From assembly GCF_020360975.1 (NCBI RefSeq), contig NW_025408670.1, positions 2,976,001-3,040,000 on the forward strand: DNA of 64,000 nucleotides, written 5' to 3'. Made by a program: the position numbers and the translations under genes. Source of the stretch: Hirsutella rhossiliensis. Taxonomy: Eukaryota > Ascomycota > Sordariomycetes > Hypocreales > Ophiocordycipitaceae. The notes beneath the pieces were generated by a model that saw nothing but the letters and a program-made list of their open reading frames with translations, ran no database searches and was not told where the DNA came from. Of the stretch, positions 1 to 14,677 are shown in pieces (the first letter of the stretch is position 1; each line of letters starts with the position of its first letter).

Positions 1-209
1 GAATATGCACATCCTCAGACGCCATGACACAGTGCTCCATATGATGCCGTAAGGTCATCGCACACACGGGTTAGTGGTTTGCCATGGACAGAGACGGCGT
101 CTACGTAGCACCAAGTATACTCCAGGCCATCCACAGGGTTCGCCGTCTGCTCCAAGGTTTTATTTTCATATTTTTCAAGTCAGCCCACCAAAGGCTCGAC
201 GGCCACGGC
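1..209. other. Window edge, 3' flank of fumarase gene
   Basis: No convincing coding segment is visible here. It lies downstream of the fumarase stop codon and probably holds its 3' UTR. Whatever gene lies to the left is outside the window. Confidence 0.5.
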
Positions 210-1913
210 CTACTGCTTGTACGGCTTAGGCCCAACCATCAGCTCGGGCTTCACCAGCCTGTCAAACTCGTCGCCCGTCAGCGCCTTGAGCTCCAGCGCG
301 CTCTCTTTGAGCGTCAGGCCCTTCTTGTGGGCGTTCTTGGCCACCTTGCTGGCCATGTCGTAGCCAATCTTGGGGTTCAGGCACGTCACCAGCATCAGCC
401 TAGATGGACATGGCGTTAGCAACCTACAAGATGTGTGGTGGTTTCAACTCACGATTCCTTCATGATGCTGGCAATCTTTTCCTCATTGGCCTGCAGGCCC
501 GCCACCAGGTTCTTCTCAAACGAGCGCATCCCGTCGGCCAGCAGGCGCGAGCTGTGCAGCAGGTTTCGAATCATCAGCGGCTTGTACACGTTCAGCTCAA
601 ACTGCCCGTTCATGCCGCCAATCGTCGTCGCCACGTGGTTGCCCATGACCTGCGCGCATACCATGGTGAGCGCCTCGCACTGCGTCGGGTTGACCTTCCC
701 CGGCATGATGCTGCTGCCCGGCTCGTTCTCGGGCAGCACCAGCTCCCCGAGTCCGCACCGCGGCCCGCTGCCCAGGTAGCGCACGTCCTGGGCAATCTTG
801 GTCAACGACGTCGCCAGCGTGTTGAGGCTGCCGTGGGCCTGCACGATGGCGTCGTGAGCGGCGAGGGCCTCGAACTTGTTGGGCGCCGTCTTGAACTCGG
901 TGCCAGTCATGTTGCTGACCTCGGCGGCAATGGCCTCGGCAAAGCCCTCGAAGGTGTTGATGCCCGTACCCACGGCCGTGCCGCCCTGGGCCAGCAGGCG
1001 CAGGTCCGGCAGGGCGCTCTTGACGCGCGCCATGCCAAAGTCAAGCTGGGCCACGTAGCCGGAAAACTCCTGCGCCAGGGTCAGGGGCGTGGCGTCCTGC
1101 AGGTGGGTGCGGCCAATTTTGATGATCTTCTTTGCCTCAAAGTCGGCCACCTTTGCCGCGAGGGCGGCGCGAAGGGTCTGCAGGGCGGGCAGCAGGTCCT
1201 GCTCGAGCTCGAGGACGGCGGCAATGTGCATGACGGTGGGGAAGGTGTCGTTGGACGAGGCGCTGCGGTTGACGTGGTCGTTGGGGTGGACGGGCTTCTT
1301 GGTGCCCATGTGGCCGCCGAGGATCTCAATGGCGCGGTTGGAGATGACCTCGTTGGCGTTCATGTTGGACTGGGTGCCGGAGCCCGTCTGCCAGACGACG
1401 AGGGGGAAGTGGTCGAGCAGCTTGCCGTCGGCAACCTCCTTGGCCGCCTGCTGGATGGCCTGGCCAATCTTTGCATCTAGCGTCGGTAGTCAGCCGGGAT
1501 CCAAGCTCTTGGGCCAGAGAGAAGCTGCAAGTACCGAGGCCGAAACGCATGTTGACCGTGGCCGCCGCGCCCTTGAGGATGCCAAAGGCCTTGATGACGG
1601 GCGGGGGCATGCGGTCCTGGGGCTGGTTGATGCGAAAGTTCTCGAGCGAGCGCTCCGTCTGGGCGCCCCAGTACCTGTCGGCGGGCACCTGGATCTCGCC
1701 AAAGGCATCGCTCTCGGTTCGCGTCGCCGACGCCATCTTGTTGGCCGTGTTGTGGAAGCCTTTGCTGCGAGACAGCAAGTCGTGCGGTTGGGCTGGATGG
1801 AGCTGCGGGGTCCACGTGGAGGTGGTGGCTGCTGCACGACATGCTCGCGCGAGTGCTGAAGCAGCTGCTGCTCTCGGCACGCATGACCTCGCGACCGATA
1901 CCGTCCGCAGCAT
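210..1913 (-). CDS. FUM1: Fumarate hydratase (class II fumarase), mitochondrial/cytosolic
   Basis: This class II fumarase interconverts fumarate and malate in the TCA cycle. Exons on the minus strand are 1913-1535, 1476-453 and 399-210, with introns 1477-1534 and 400-452 bounded by GT and AG. The product is about 530 residues. The first 60 or so residues are rich in Ala, Arg and Ser and start [10 protein letters not shown], as in a mitochondrial presequence. A second Met ([13 protein letters not shown]) lies just before the conserved core, so dual targeting is possible; this is inference from other fungal fumarases. The superfamily signature [11 protein letters not shown] lies near residues 380-390, and the lyase core ([20 protein letters not shown]) is intact. 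The start is the first ATG in frame; the frame extends further upstream without an ATG. The gene stands alone, head-to-tail with the kinase gene behind it. Confidence 0.96.
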
Positions 1914-2872
1914 CCTGTCTCCCTCTGCGGTATCCTTGTCTGCAGAAGCTCGCAATCAATTGAATGCCCGGCCTGCGCTTGAACTTTTTTTTCTCCGGCC
2001 CTTCCCCTGGCTTTCGGAGCGAGCCGGAACCACCAATTCCGTCCTCCGAAGGTACTAACGTTAAGCTGTAATTATACGGATACGGATACCTCCCGTCCTT
2101 CGCAGTGGGCACCTACCTGCCTAGGTACCTAGGTAAGTAAGAAGTGAGACCACTATAATTAGAGAGAAGGGTCCATCAGGGGCAAAGAGGGGTACAAAAG
2201 CCCATCTTTTAGGGCGACGAGACAGGGAGACAGAGGGAGACATAGACCTTGATCAATTTCTTGGTCCGATCACCTAGATATGTTTCTGTAGTCTGTAAGC
2301 TAGGTAGGTACCTCGAGGGACAGTGTGCCGCAAACGGTAGATGTAGTATTACGTACTGTACTTCTCGTCTCAGCAAAAAAAAACCGTCGTCTAATTCTTG
2401 CATCTCCAGTCTCATTAACTTTTGTCTTCTTCCTACCGGGCCGGCATGGGCGACTAGTCCCGTCTCGCCCGAGTCCCCAACCGCGTCATAATCATGTCGA
2501 CGTCCTCAATTACATACCTAACAGAATAATCCCACATCCTCAACTCTGTGTCGTCAAGACACAAAGAAAAGCCCTGTCGCAAACAACGGCCTCGGAGCTG
2601 TCGTGAGCAGAGAAAAAACCAGTCGAGAACAAACCACGCAGCCAACCAATCCCCGTACGCCATACCTTGGTCCAATGTCTTGTATGTAAAACACCCGTCT
2701 CGGCATCCAAGCAACGGTATAGTACCCAAGCCTCAGCACCGCCTGCCCCTTTCCAGGGCTCCTGTCCCGTCACCAAGAAACAGTGCCAACCCAGAGAGCT
2801 CGTCTCCATGCCCGTGGCTGAAAGCAAGGTGGTGCCTCGTCTCGTCCGCCGCCGCTGCCGTCGGTGTGGCCA
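1914..2872. other. Intergenic: fumarase promoter and kinase 3' flank
   Basis: No gene is recognised. The interval should hold the 5' region of fumarase and the 3' UTR of the downstream-facing kinase gene. Around 2110-2135 and 2300-2315 it has CCTAGGTA/TAGGTACC-type motifs, which recur elsewhere in the window. Confidence 0.6.
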
Positions 2873-5800
2873 TTATGCATTCAGTGTTTTAATCATCATC
2901 TTCCGCTTGTTTTTATCCGTAACCACCAGGTGGCGGCTGTCGAGCATCATCCGCATCGTTTCCACAACTCGGTGGAAGCTACTGGCCGCGCCGCGTTCCT
3001 GCGTGAATCGCACAATGCTCAACGGCTGCTTCTTCCCATGCTCGATTACTGTCATCACTTCGGCAGCAAAATCCACTTCTTTGAGGTTCAAATCTGCCAT
3101 CCGCCGTCAGCCTTTGCACGCATCGCATTCCAACTACCGGGAAATGGGACCACTTACAGTTCTTAGCACCGAGCCTTGCAAAGACAATGTTACGCTGCTT
3201 GTCGACCTGAATGCCACGGATGCCGTAACGCCGCCATTCTCGCAACAGTATCGCAACCTCTTGTCGCGCTCGCTTGCGCGACAGCGTCATGCAAATGTAG
3301 CTCGTCGCCGGCTTGACCCGGAACAGTCGCGTCAGCCAATTCTGCTTAACCGCAATGTTCCGAGTGCTGCCCGAGCCCGAGTCGGGTAGGCCAGACCGGC
3401 CTTTGAGCTCTCGCGACGGCTTGGTCGCCTGCCGGCCTTCGCCGCTGTTGTCTTGTCCTGGTGCCTTTGTCAGCTCGTGCTTCGGCAGATGGACAGCTCC
3501 CGCCGCCTGATCCCGAGCTTACCTGGAATAGTCATCTTGGAGTCTCGGTGCTTGTTGCTCTTCCAGAATGGGAAAGTAAAGGCCTTCTTCTTCGCCGCCT
3601 CGCCTGTCGGGTCCGCATCCGCCAGCTGGGCTGGCTTTGGCGTCGTTGCCAAAGTTGCGCTCGGCGGCTCACTCTCGTTCGACTCCGACTCGGCCCTTGA
3701 CGAGCGCTTGAACCAGGATGACTTCTTCTTCTTGACGGGGCCATTCGCTTCCTGCGGCGAGGGCTCGGCCGCGTCATCATCGTGCTCATCTGCATGGTAT
3801 GCGAGTTGACGCTGCAGCTTGCGTCCGAAATCCTCCGTCACGGCCTTCTTGCGAATGTTGAGCGGCTTGGGTGCCTTGACCGGGCTCTGCGCTCCAGGAG
3901 AGTGGACTACCCGGATCGAGTTCTCGACCTTGCTGAGGTATTCCATGCTCCGGTCCTTCTCGCGTCCACCCGTCGCCGAGCTGTGAGGAGGTGCCGAGAC
4001 GATCCGTGCCCCGTCATTGTTGGCGGTAGGCTGGATGCCTGCGTTTTCGTTGATTGACGGCAATGTCGACAGCTTTCTAGTCGCCTGGCTGTAGGCCGGC
4101 GCAGAGGCAACACGGCGATCACCCTGTCTCGGGAGCAAGACAGGGAGCGCCAGCCTGGTGGCCTCCTCGTCGAGCAACTCGGCGTCGTCGTCACGCTCGT
4201 CGGACGAGTTCAGTCCATAGTCGGATTCATACGATGCCGTGGCCAAGCACCTCTTGGAGACGTCTTCGGCAGGCAGCTTTGGCAACGGCCGGGTATGCCA
4301 CGAGGTGCCAGACGTTTCCGTCGCAGGGGTCGTGACGGTAGGGCTGTCGAGCGCCAAGGAAAACGGCGTCGATTCGCGGCGCTTCCTCTCTCCGTCAGTC
4401 CAAGATCCACCCACGGAATCGTCCTCGATCAGGGAGCTCCTAAACGCCTTGTCGCAATCCTTGGCACAGTTGTTGCTGAAATGGCGCAGCTCTTCGTTGA
4501 ATATCATGGAGACACCGCCTTTTGTGACAATGCGAGTGACGGGCCCCCCCTTAGCTCTGGGATACGCTCCATTCACCAGCTTTGGCATCTCTGGCGTGGT
4601 TGGGCGGCCAGACTCGAGTCGATGCACCGAGCCATTCTCTGTGTCGAGACCGGTACCAGTAGAAGAAGCTGTCTTCAGAGCCGGTCCTGCAGATGAGGAC
4701 CGCTTTCGTATATGGGTGAAGTCGACACCCCGCTTGTGCCGCAGGCTCGGTGCTGCAACGTGAGGCATGCCCTGTCTGCTGCTGCGTAGAGATGCCAAGG
4801 AGCCTCTCGACGACTGTCTGGCAGTCATGGACGTCCTGACCGAGTTCGCCCGGCCACCTCGAGGGTTGGAGCTGCTGCGACGTCTCGCCGCTTGCGAGGC
4901 GTTCGGGGTGCCCTGGGCGTCACGGTGAATGACAATCTTGGCGTGGCTGGCCTCAGGATCGCAATGCTGAAGCATGCGGCTGCCTCTGTAGGGGTCATAG
5001 CTCTTGTCCGTGTCCGTTTCGGTGTCGGCAGCGTTAGATATGACTGTGAAGCGAGAGACAGATCGGCCATTTCCATTGGCTCGAGGCTGCGCAAACTGGC
5101 ATGTGGACACTCGCTTCTTCCAGATTGCAGGCTTCAGGTGGTGGTAGTCACTCATGGAGCGAGCGAGTTCTGGCTTGAAGTCCTCCAGTTGCTTATCCCG
5201 ATAGTTGTAAAGCAACCAGTAGAAGGCCTTCTGGTCATTAGGCCTGGGATCAATCTCGAGTCAGCTTTTGCGACGATCGGTCTGGGATGCGGACGACTCA
5301 CTCTTCACACGCCAACTTGAATGCCAGGTCTTGCTCGGTGAACATGTGCCACATGGAGCGCAGCTGCCGGAGCAGCTGGGGGTCAATCTCCTGAGAAGGC
5401 ACCGGCGTGTACTGAAACCCTTTGCGTGTGTCCGGCAACTGTCCACTGTTGTCGCCAAAGTCGTCAAGATAGCTGTATTTCTGCACTACTGGGTGGCGCC
5501 AGATCTCCTTGAGAGAGATGCGACGATCGGGGTTGATTTGGAGCATACGTTTGATGAGGTCCTCGGCCTCGGGGCTGAGGCACTTTGGCATCTCGTAATG
5601 CCCTTTTTTGGTCTTGGCCATCATGACACGCAGGTCTGGGTCGTCGAAAGGAAGCGTGGCGGAAAGCATCGCGTACAGAATAACTCCGAGACTCCAGATG
5701 TCTGCACGGTCGCCGCGGTACTGCCGGTTCTTGAGCAACTCTGGGGCGGCATAGTGAGGGCTTCCGCACGCCGTGGCGAGCTGGTGGTTGGCGGTCTGGT

Positions 5801-6690
5801 GGAGGGCAGCCATGCCAAAGTCGGCAATCTTGATCTGCAGATCGGCCGTGATGAGGATATTCTCGGGCTTCAGGTCGCGATGGCACACGTTGAAGGAGTG
5901 GCAGTAGGTGATGGCGCTGATCATTTGACGGAAAAAGTAGATGGACACCTCCTCCGACAAGCGCCCCTTGGAGTTGATGAAGGTGAAGAGATCGCCCTGA
6001 TCAATGTACTCGAGAATCAAGTATCTGCGTCGTTGTTAGTGCCCCGTCAACTCAGGTAGCGAACGGGCAGACGTACATTTCGGAGCGGTTCTCCCAAATG
6101 TCGTACAGCTTCATGATATTGGGGTGTTCGATAAGCTTAAGGATAGCCACCTCGCGTTCGATGGCCATGGGAACACGCATTTCGCCATTGATCTCGTCGG
6201 GAAGATTGCTGTCCCACTTGCTGAGGGCTGCCAGACTGCTGTCTTGGACCAGGTAGGCCATGCGGCGATTGACAATCTTCACAGCCGCGAGCTGGTTGGT
6301 CACGCTATGACGGCAGAGTCGAACGCGAGCTGAGGAGCCCTTGCCCAGGGTACGTCCAAGCTGCCACGGCCCAATGTGCGTCTTGTAGTTCTTCTTGCTG
6401 CGGCTGCTGGAAGTCGAGGCATAAGAGGCTTGGGAAAGTCGTTTGTCGTCGACAGGCTGAGGTGGTGTCAGGACAGCCGACACGGACGCGTTGTTGGCAA
6501 CGTGCTGGACGTTGATGGCCGCAGCCTTGGAACTGGTGGTGACATGACGAGGCGCCTGTGCCTGCGAGGCTTCCGTCTGGTCGTAGCGAGGCTTGCTGGC
6601 CTGCTGCTCGCTGGCGGGAAAGGGCGAGTTGATGCGGTTCGTGGTCTCGGCCAGGGGGGCGCGAACTTTGGCGCCCACAGCATCCGCCAT
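2873..6690 (-). CDS. GIN4: Gin4/Hsl1/Kcc4-family (Nim1-related) septin-associated Ser/Thr kinase
   Basis: Protein kinase of the Gin4/Hsl1/Cdr2 group, which in fungi acts at septins and the cell cortex to control septation and mitotic entry. Exons (minus) are 6690-6077, 6024-5302, 5243-3523, 3457-3158 and 3093-2873, with consensus splice sites; the model closes in frame to about 1192 residues. The kinase domain starts near residue 108. It has the glycine loop GKGSSARVRL at 116-125, catalytic Lys138, HRDLKPEN at 253-260 and DFG at 273-275. A long Ser/Pro/Arg-rich, probably disordered middle follows. The C-terminal 120 residues (NWLTRLFRVKP, REWRRYGIRGIQVDK, MTVIEHGK, FTQERGAASSFH) match the conserved tail of filamentous-fungal Gin4 proteins, thought to bind acidic phospholipid. 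The assignment to the family is firm; which paralogue it is remains less sure. Confidence 0.92.
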
Positions 6691-7600
6691 GGTGTTTTGA
6701 CGCGATGGGGGCTAGATCAGCACATACTACTCGGAAGCGATGCGCTGGAGAGAAGATGGACTGCAGCCAGGTCGGGGAGCTGCTGAATATCGTGAGCGGA
6801 TGCAATAGAGACGGAAACGCGCGATTCTCCGAGAGAAGTGCAATGCTGACAAGGAGGTTGAGGAGATTTCGAGTGGGACGCAGGGCGGTGGAGGCTCGAA
6901 GAGAAAGATGCAGGCAGAAGATGAGAGCAACGATGAAGGGATGCGCCGCGTGCAAGATCGAGCCAAGAGATGGAGGGGGGAGGGGGGCGAAGCGTGCGAG
7001 AAGAGAAAGGAAGAGAAAAAGGGTTTCAGGCGTGGGAAATGCAGCTCTGTCCACGAGGAAGGCAAGGTAGTGAGTGAGGGCGTGGTGCGAGAGCTTGGAA
7101 TGCAATGTTTACCTGTGGCGGTGGTGTTGGCGTAGATAAGGGAGGGGGGGGAGCTGGTTGCTGCTGCTGCTGCCGCTGCTGTACTGGGTCTTGGCCCTGG
7201 CTCTGATACAGAACCAGCAATTTTGGGCATCTACCGTGCGGAGCATCCGACGGAACGAGACCTGCCGACAGCAGAACGCGCGCTACGGGCAAAGAGATGA
7301 CGGCCTGCGAGGAGCGCGTTGAAAAATGGTGCGCCAGGTGATTATTGAGTTGTAGCGCTGAATACGTGCCATGGCGCTGCATTCCAGTGCCCTCGCTCCA
7401 GCAAAGACTAGCCGCATCCCCGCCACCAAAATAAAAGGGAATGAAACAGACACGGCACTATTCCCGAATGTCGTCGTGTGTGTGTGTGTGTATATTTTAT
7501 CTAATGTTGAACGCGCGCCTCGCCCGCATCCTCGGGGCACGGCTCTGGTGTCTTTTCGGAGTCGAGATGCCGGGGCAAGGCATGAATGAGGATGCACTCC
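6691..7600. other. Kinase 5' region, purine/pyrimidine-skewed, with a TG repeat
   Basis: No gene is recognised. On the kinase strand this is a pyrimidine-rich leader typical of fungal promoters and 5' UTRs. A possible 5' UTR intron donor is seen near 7110. A short TG microsatellite runs at about 7475-7492. Confidence 0.5.
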
Positions 7601-7996
7601 CAGTTCTGGGCCTCACGGACCGGTCGGCGAGTTGCCTGGGAAACAAGAGGGGATTATCCATTCTGGATGATACCACAGTCTCGCTTGCTGGGCCCAGGAA
7701 CCGTTGGGTCAAGTCGAGTCGAACTGGCGCCGCAGCAAACCGGTTCATCGTCGCGAAACGGCGAGGACGGGCTTTGCAGCATGTCTTTGTCGGCGAACAT
7801 AGTCTTTCGAGCTTGCCAGTTCCAGACGACGGCCTCGGCCACGCCCGCAGCTACCCGAGCCGGCACAGTGACTCTGCGACGAGGAAAAAGGACAGTCTGG
7901 CACGCTCGACGCCGGCTGGAATTCAAGGGATGTCGTCGCTTCTCTTGGCGACAGGGAGGTGGCAATGACTAAGCGCTCGATGACGGAGCCCGCACA

Positions 7997-8203
7997 TGCA
8001 GAGCAGATGCCTGTGCTCCCCTGCTGCACGCCGATCGCTGCAAGGCGCCAACTCCGATCTGTGGACAGTGCGGCCAACCGGGCCATTCTGCGTCGACCTG
8101 CACCTCCGACGTTTTTAAGTGTGCAGCGTGCGGTGGAAAAGGAGCACACAAAGCTACAGATCCTGGGTGCCCGGTGTATCGCCGGGAACTCGCCAAGTTA
8201 CGA
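7997..8203 (+). mobile_element. Relic of a non-LTR retrotransposon (LINE, Tad1-like) ORF1 zinc knuckles
   Basis: Read in the frame starting at 7997, the DNA encodes tandem zinc knuckles. One is a clear CX2CX4HX4C (CGQCGQPGHSASTC, 8060-8101), followed by a CX2CX5HX6C-like one (starting at 8120, CAACGGKGAH...PGC) and the basic string YRRELAKLR. A decayed knuckle lies before it. Tandem knuckles with a CGGxxxHxxxxxxCP ending are typical of ORF1 proteins of fungal Tad1-type LINEs. No start codon, long ORF or reverse transcriptase is found nearby, so this is a fragment. Upstream in-frame sequence (from about 7690) may belong to it, but an in-frame stop interrupts it. Confidence 0.6.
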
Positions 8204-8209
8204 CCGACA

Positions 8210-9199
8210 CCTTACTAACATACATCCTCTGTCTTAACCTTTCTTTTCAGCACAAACCTCTACCTATACCTGTGGTTGCCCCACAGCTGGTAGGTTAGCT
8301 ACACCGGACGGCTAAAGGCAGGTGGACTCTTCGTCAAATGCGGCGGAGGAGAGTGGTCTGTACCTCATCAGACAGGCTCCAGAATTGGAAAGGGACAGGT
8401 CAAATGAGCAAGAGACGGATTGAAGGATGTAAGAGAAATTTAGGCATTAGATCGGGACGAATTCCTTGGGCTCGGAACCGAGTATTGGACAACTCTAGAT
8501 TAGGCTTAGCGAGTCTGACGCAGTGCCTCTGACTATCGTCAATGGCGAAATAAACATCATCATCATCGACGAAAGGCGCCGGAGCACGAAGAACCCATCT
8601 CGGCAGGTACTCTACATGCCTGCACCGCTGCACCCAAGTCCTGTTTATCCCTTGGGGGGACGGCGCCTCGGGGACGTGATTCTTAAACAATTGCCAAGAC
8701 TAGTGCTTATAGCTGATCTCCCCCGCTGAGGTAGCACTTTAACCGCGTTGAATTGAGGTCCAAGCCAAGCGAGGGATACCGGAGCAGCTTGCTTGAACAC
8801 TCCGAACAGAGCCCGACAGAGTAAATACGGCATCTCGCCGGCGACTTGCCTTGAAAATGGCCCGATTGACACGATCACGGGTCTTTTCTAGCTCCGTGTG
8901 TCGGTTCTTTCGCGTACTCTCTCAGCGACAAGCTTATGGTGAATGAAATTCGTGCCCGTCTTTTGTCCCCCAACACACACCTGTAGTTTCAGCAGTAGCT
9001 GGAATGAGAGGCAGAGCCAGCCCGTGAAGAGCTAAAATATTGTAGCCCATATTGATTCTCCTTTAGGTCCTACCTACCCATATCCTCAGCACAATGAGCT
9101 TTTTCTTAACTCTTGATAACACTGACAGAATCACGTCGTCACAAACGATATTTTGTGTGAAATGTATAGTAGGGAATATGAGAAGTATTACTCATCGAA
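8210..9199. other. Intergenic, no gene recognised
   Basis: No conserved coding segment is seen on either strand. Part of it may be further decayed transposon sequence, since it continues from the zinc-knuckle relic, but nothing recognisable supports that. Confidence 0.4.
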
Positions 9200-9281
9200 G
9201 CGTGATTGGTTTAGTGGTAAAATTCTCCGTTGCCATTCGTGTAACGTCGGGGAGCCCTGGGTTCGATTCCCAGATCACGCA
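9200..9281 (+). tRNA. tRNA-Gly (anticodon GCC) with a short intron
   Basis: The acceptor arms GCGTGAT and ATCACGC pair fully. The D arm (GTTTAGTGGT), anticodon stem (CTCCG with CGGGG), and T arm with the B box GGTTCGATTCC (9260-9270) are all present. The anticodon loop reads TTGCCA before an intron of about 11 nt (TTCGTGTAACG, roughly 9236-9246) at the usual position one base after the anticodon. The mature length is about 71 nt, normal for eukaryotic tRNA-Gly. A is the discriminator base at 9281. Confidence 0.95.
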
Positions 9282-9290
9282 TCGCATTAG

Positions 9291-9296
9291 TTTTTT
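9291..9296 (+). terminator. RNA polymerase III terminator of tRNA-Gly
   Basis: A run of six T starts 10 nt after the tRNA 3' end, the usual signal for RNA polymerase III. Confidence 0.85.
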
Positions 9297-9966
9297 GCCT
9301 CCTGGACCAGGCTCTGTCTGCCTCCATTGGTGGGAAAGCTCGCCGTTGCTCGTTATGTGAAACCCTTTGTGTCATGGAGTGCTGGGCATGGCAAGTCGAA
9401 AATCGTCATCAGGGTCCTGTTGATGAGCGTCGATCACACCGACACCCTGGATTACAGTTTGCTGGCGGCGTACTTTGGGCCACTGATTTGTGCCTTACAA
9501 ATCCTCAACATTTATGACGCCTTTTTCGGATTGTCGAGTCTTGAGTCAAATCCGCATTCTCGGCTGTCACTGCCACGGCGAAGCGCTCGCTAGCTGGTAC
9601 ATGTACCGCCAAGACCACTGCGTGTAAGCATAACTAGAGAGTAGCGGGTACTTGCGCGTTGGCTTTGCGACGACGTTCTCGCTGCAGACAATCAGGGCTC
9701 TTGAATCTGTGCCGTGAGCCTCCGGCGAAGAGATCTACTCGTGTGATTGTTCTCAGATGCTCAATGTAATTTGCTTGGCACCTCTGGACACCGGCGTGGG
9801 GCAGAGGACCCCAGCTATAGTTAGGACTCCGCAAAACTAGCAGCGAGAAAACCCTGGTGGGGTCTGGAGAACGCGTGAACAACGCGCCCTGAGTGACTGC
9901 AGCCGCTTCTGCCTCCATCATCCACCGCAGCCAGCGACGCAAATCCCCTCGACCTGCACCGCCGCC
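9297..9966. other. Intergenic between tRNA-Gly and SMC5
   Basis: No gene is recognised. The right part should contain the promoter and 5' UTR of SMC5. Confidence 0.5.
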
Positions 9967-13543
<3,577 letters not shown>

Positions 13544-14677
13544 TGCGGTAGGTATGCTTTGCTTGGCTTGTGTGTGTTTGGGCGACAAAGGACAGGCCGG
13601 TGTCTCGTCGAGGCCGTGTTCCGTTTCCGCTTGGGAAATGAAGGCAATGACAGAAAAAGACCATGGGCGTAAAAGGAGAGCAACGCGGCGTCACAAGAGC
13701 ACGGCGCTGGGAAACTAGTTGTGTTGCATTAGGGCATCATCATTGGCCCGAGGATCTTGTCCCGTATCTTTGTTGCGTGTCGCATCCCCTCTTGCCCCTA
13801 ACTAAACATGGGAGTTCCTAGATGACAAAATCAAATCTCGCGCGCGCGTAAAACTGCAAAAACCCGGAGCTCACAGCGTAGCGCCAGAAAAGTGATGAAC
13901 CCCCGGACCCAGAAGAGGTCCATCGAATCAATTTCATTGACCCGAGCAAGCCAAGTGAAAAACAAAACCGCCATTCATCTCGTCATGTTCGACCGGGCCG
14001 GCAGACGCGCCTTTCTTTTCCTCATTACTGAAACAAACACACGTACGTAGAACACATAGCCACACAGAGACAAAGCAAGGAAAGACGCAGGCAAGCACTC
14101 TCGCACATGTACATCGTCCGACTGATCTCTTTTCGCTCCCGTCAAAGAAGTTAAAAGGACAGCAGAGAGAAGAATAAGAAGGATAAAGGGCAAAAGAGCC
14201 AAAAAAAAAGGGGGGGGGGGGGATGTTCCGGATTTCCCCCATCGGCCAGCCACGAAAAACAGGTGTACACATACCAGCCAGCTCCCTTCTTGCCGCAGAC
14301 GCGATGGAATGCCGGCAAGGTCTCGCGTCCGAGCGCAGTGTGATGGGGAAAGAATGATAAAAGGGTGGTGAAAGGAGGGGAGGGAAGGTATAGGGCCGAG
14401 GGCCCGATAGGTTCAGATTTTAGACATTCGAAAAAAGCGAGGGATAGCGGTCGCTCAGAGGTAGAATTAACAAAACGCCGCAACAAAGCACATCCTGTCT
14501 CCGACTCCAGTCCCGTCACCCTCGTCCGGAAGGGGCGTTTGACGAAGGAACAGACAAGGCAGCGCAACAGAGGGCAATAGAAGGAAATCGAGAGGGAAAG
14601 GGATGACGGAGACGCAAAGATCAAGTCGTGGGTATATCTGGCCAAGTCATGACGAACGTCGCGGAGAAATCCATCAC
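13544..14677. other. Convergent intergenic region, SMC5 and Tea1 3' ends
   Basis: No gene is recognised. The interval lies between two convergent genes and holds both 3' UTRs. A run of about 12 G lies at 14210-14222. Open frames here look compositional. Confidence 0.55.

Noticed and set aside
404..1480. 358-codon open frame antisense to fumarase
   Set aside because: Composition shadow of a highly conserved GC-rich exon; the product resembles nothing known.
1914..1955. Fourteen-codon upstream extension of fumarase
   Set aside because: The extension starts at TTG. The first ATG is at 1913 and begins a plausible mitochondrial presequence.
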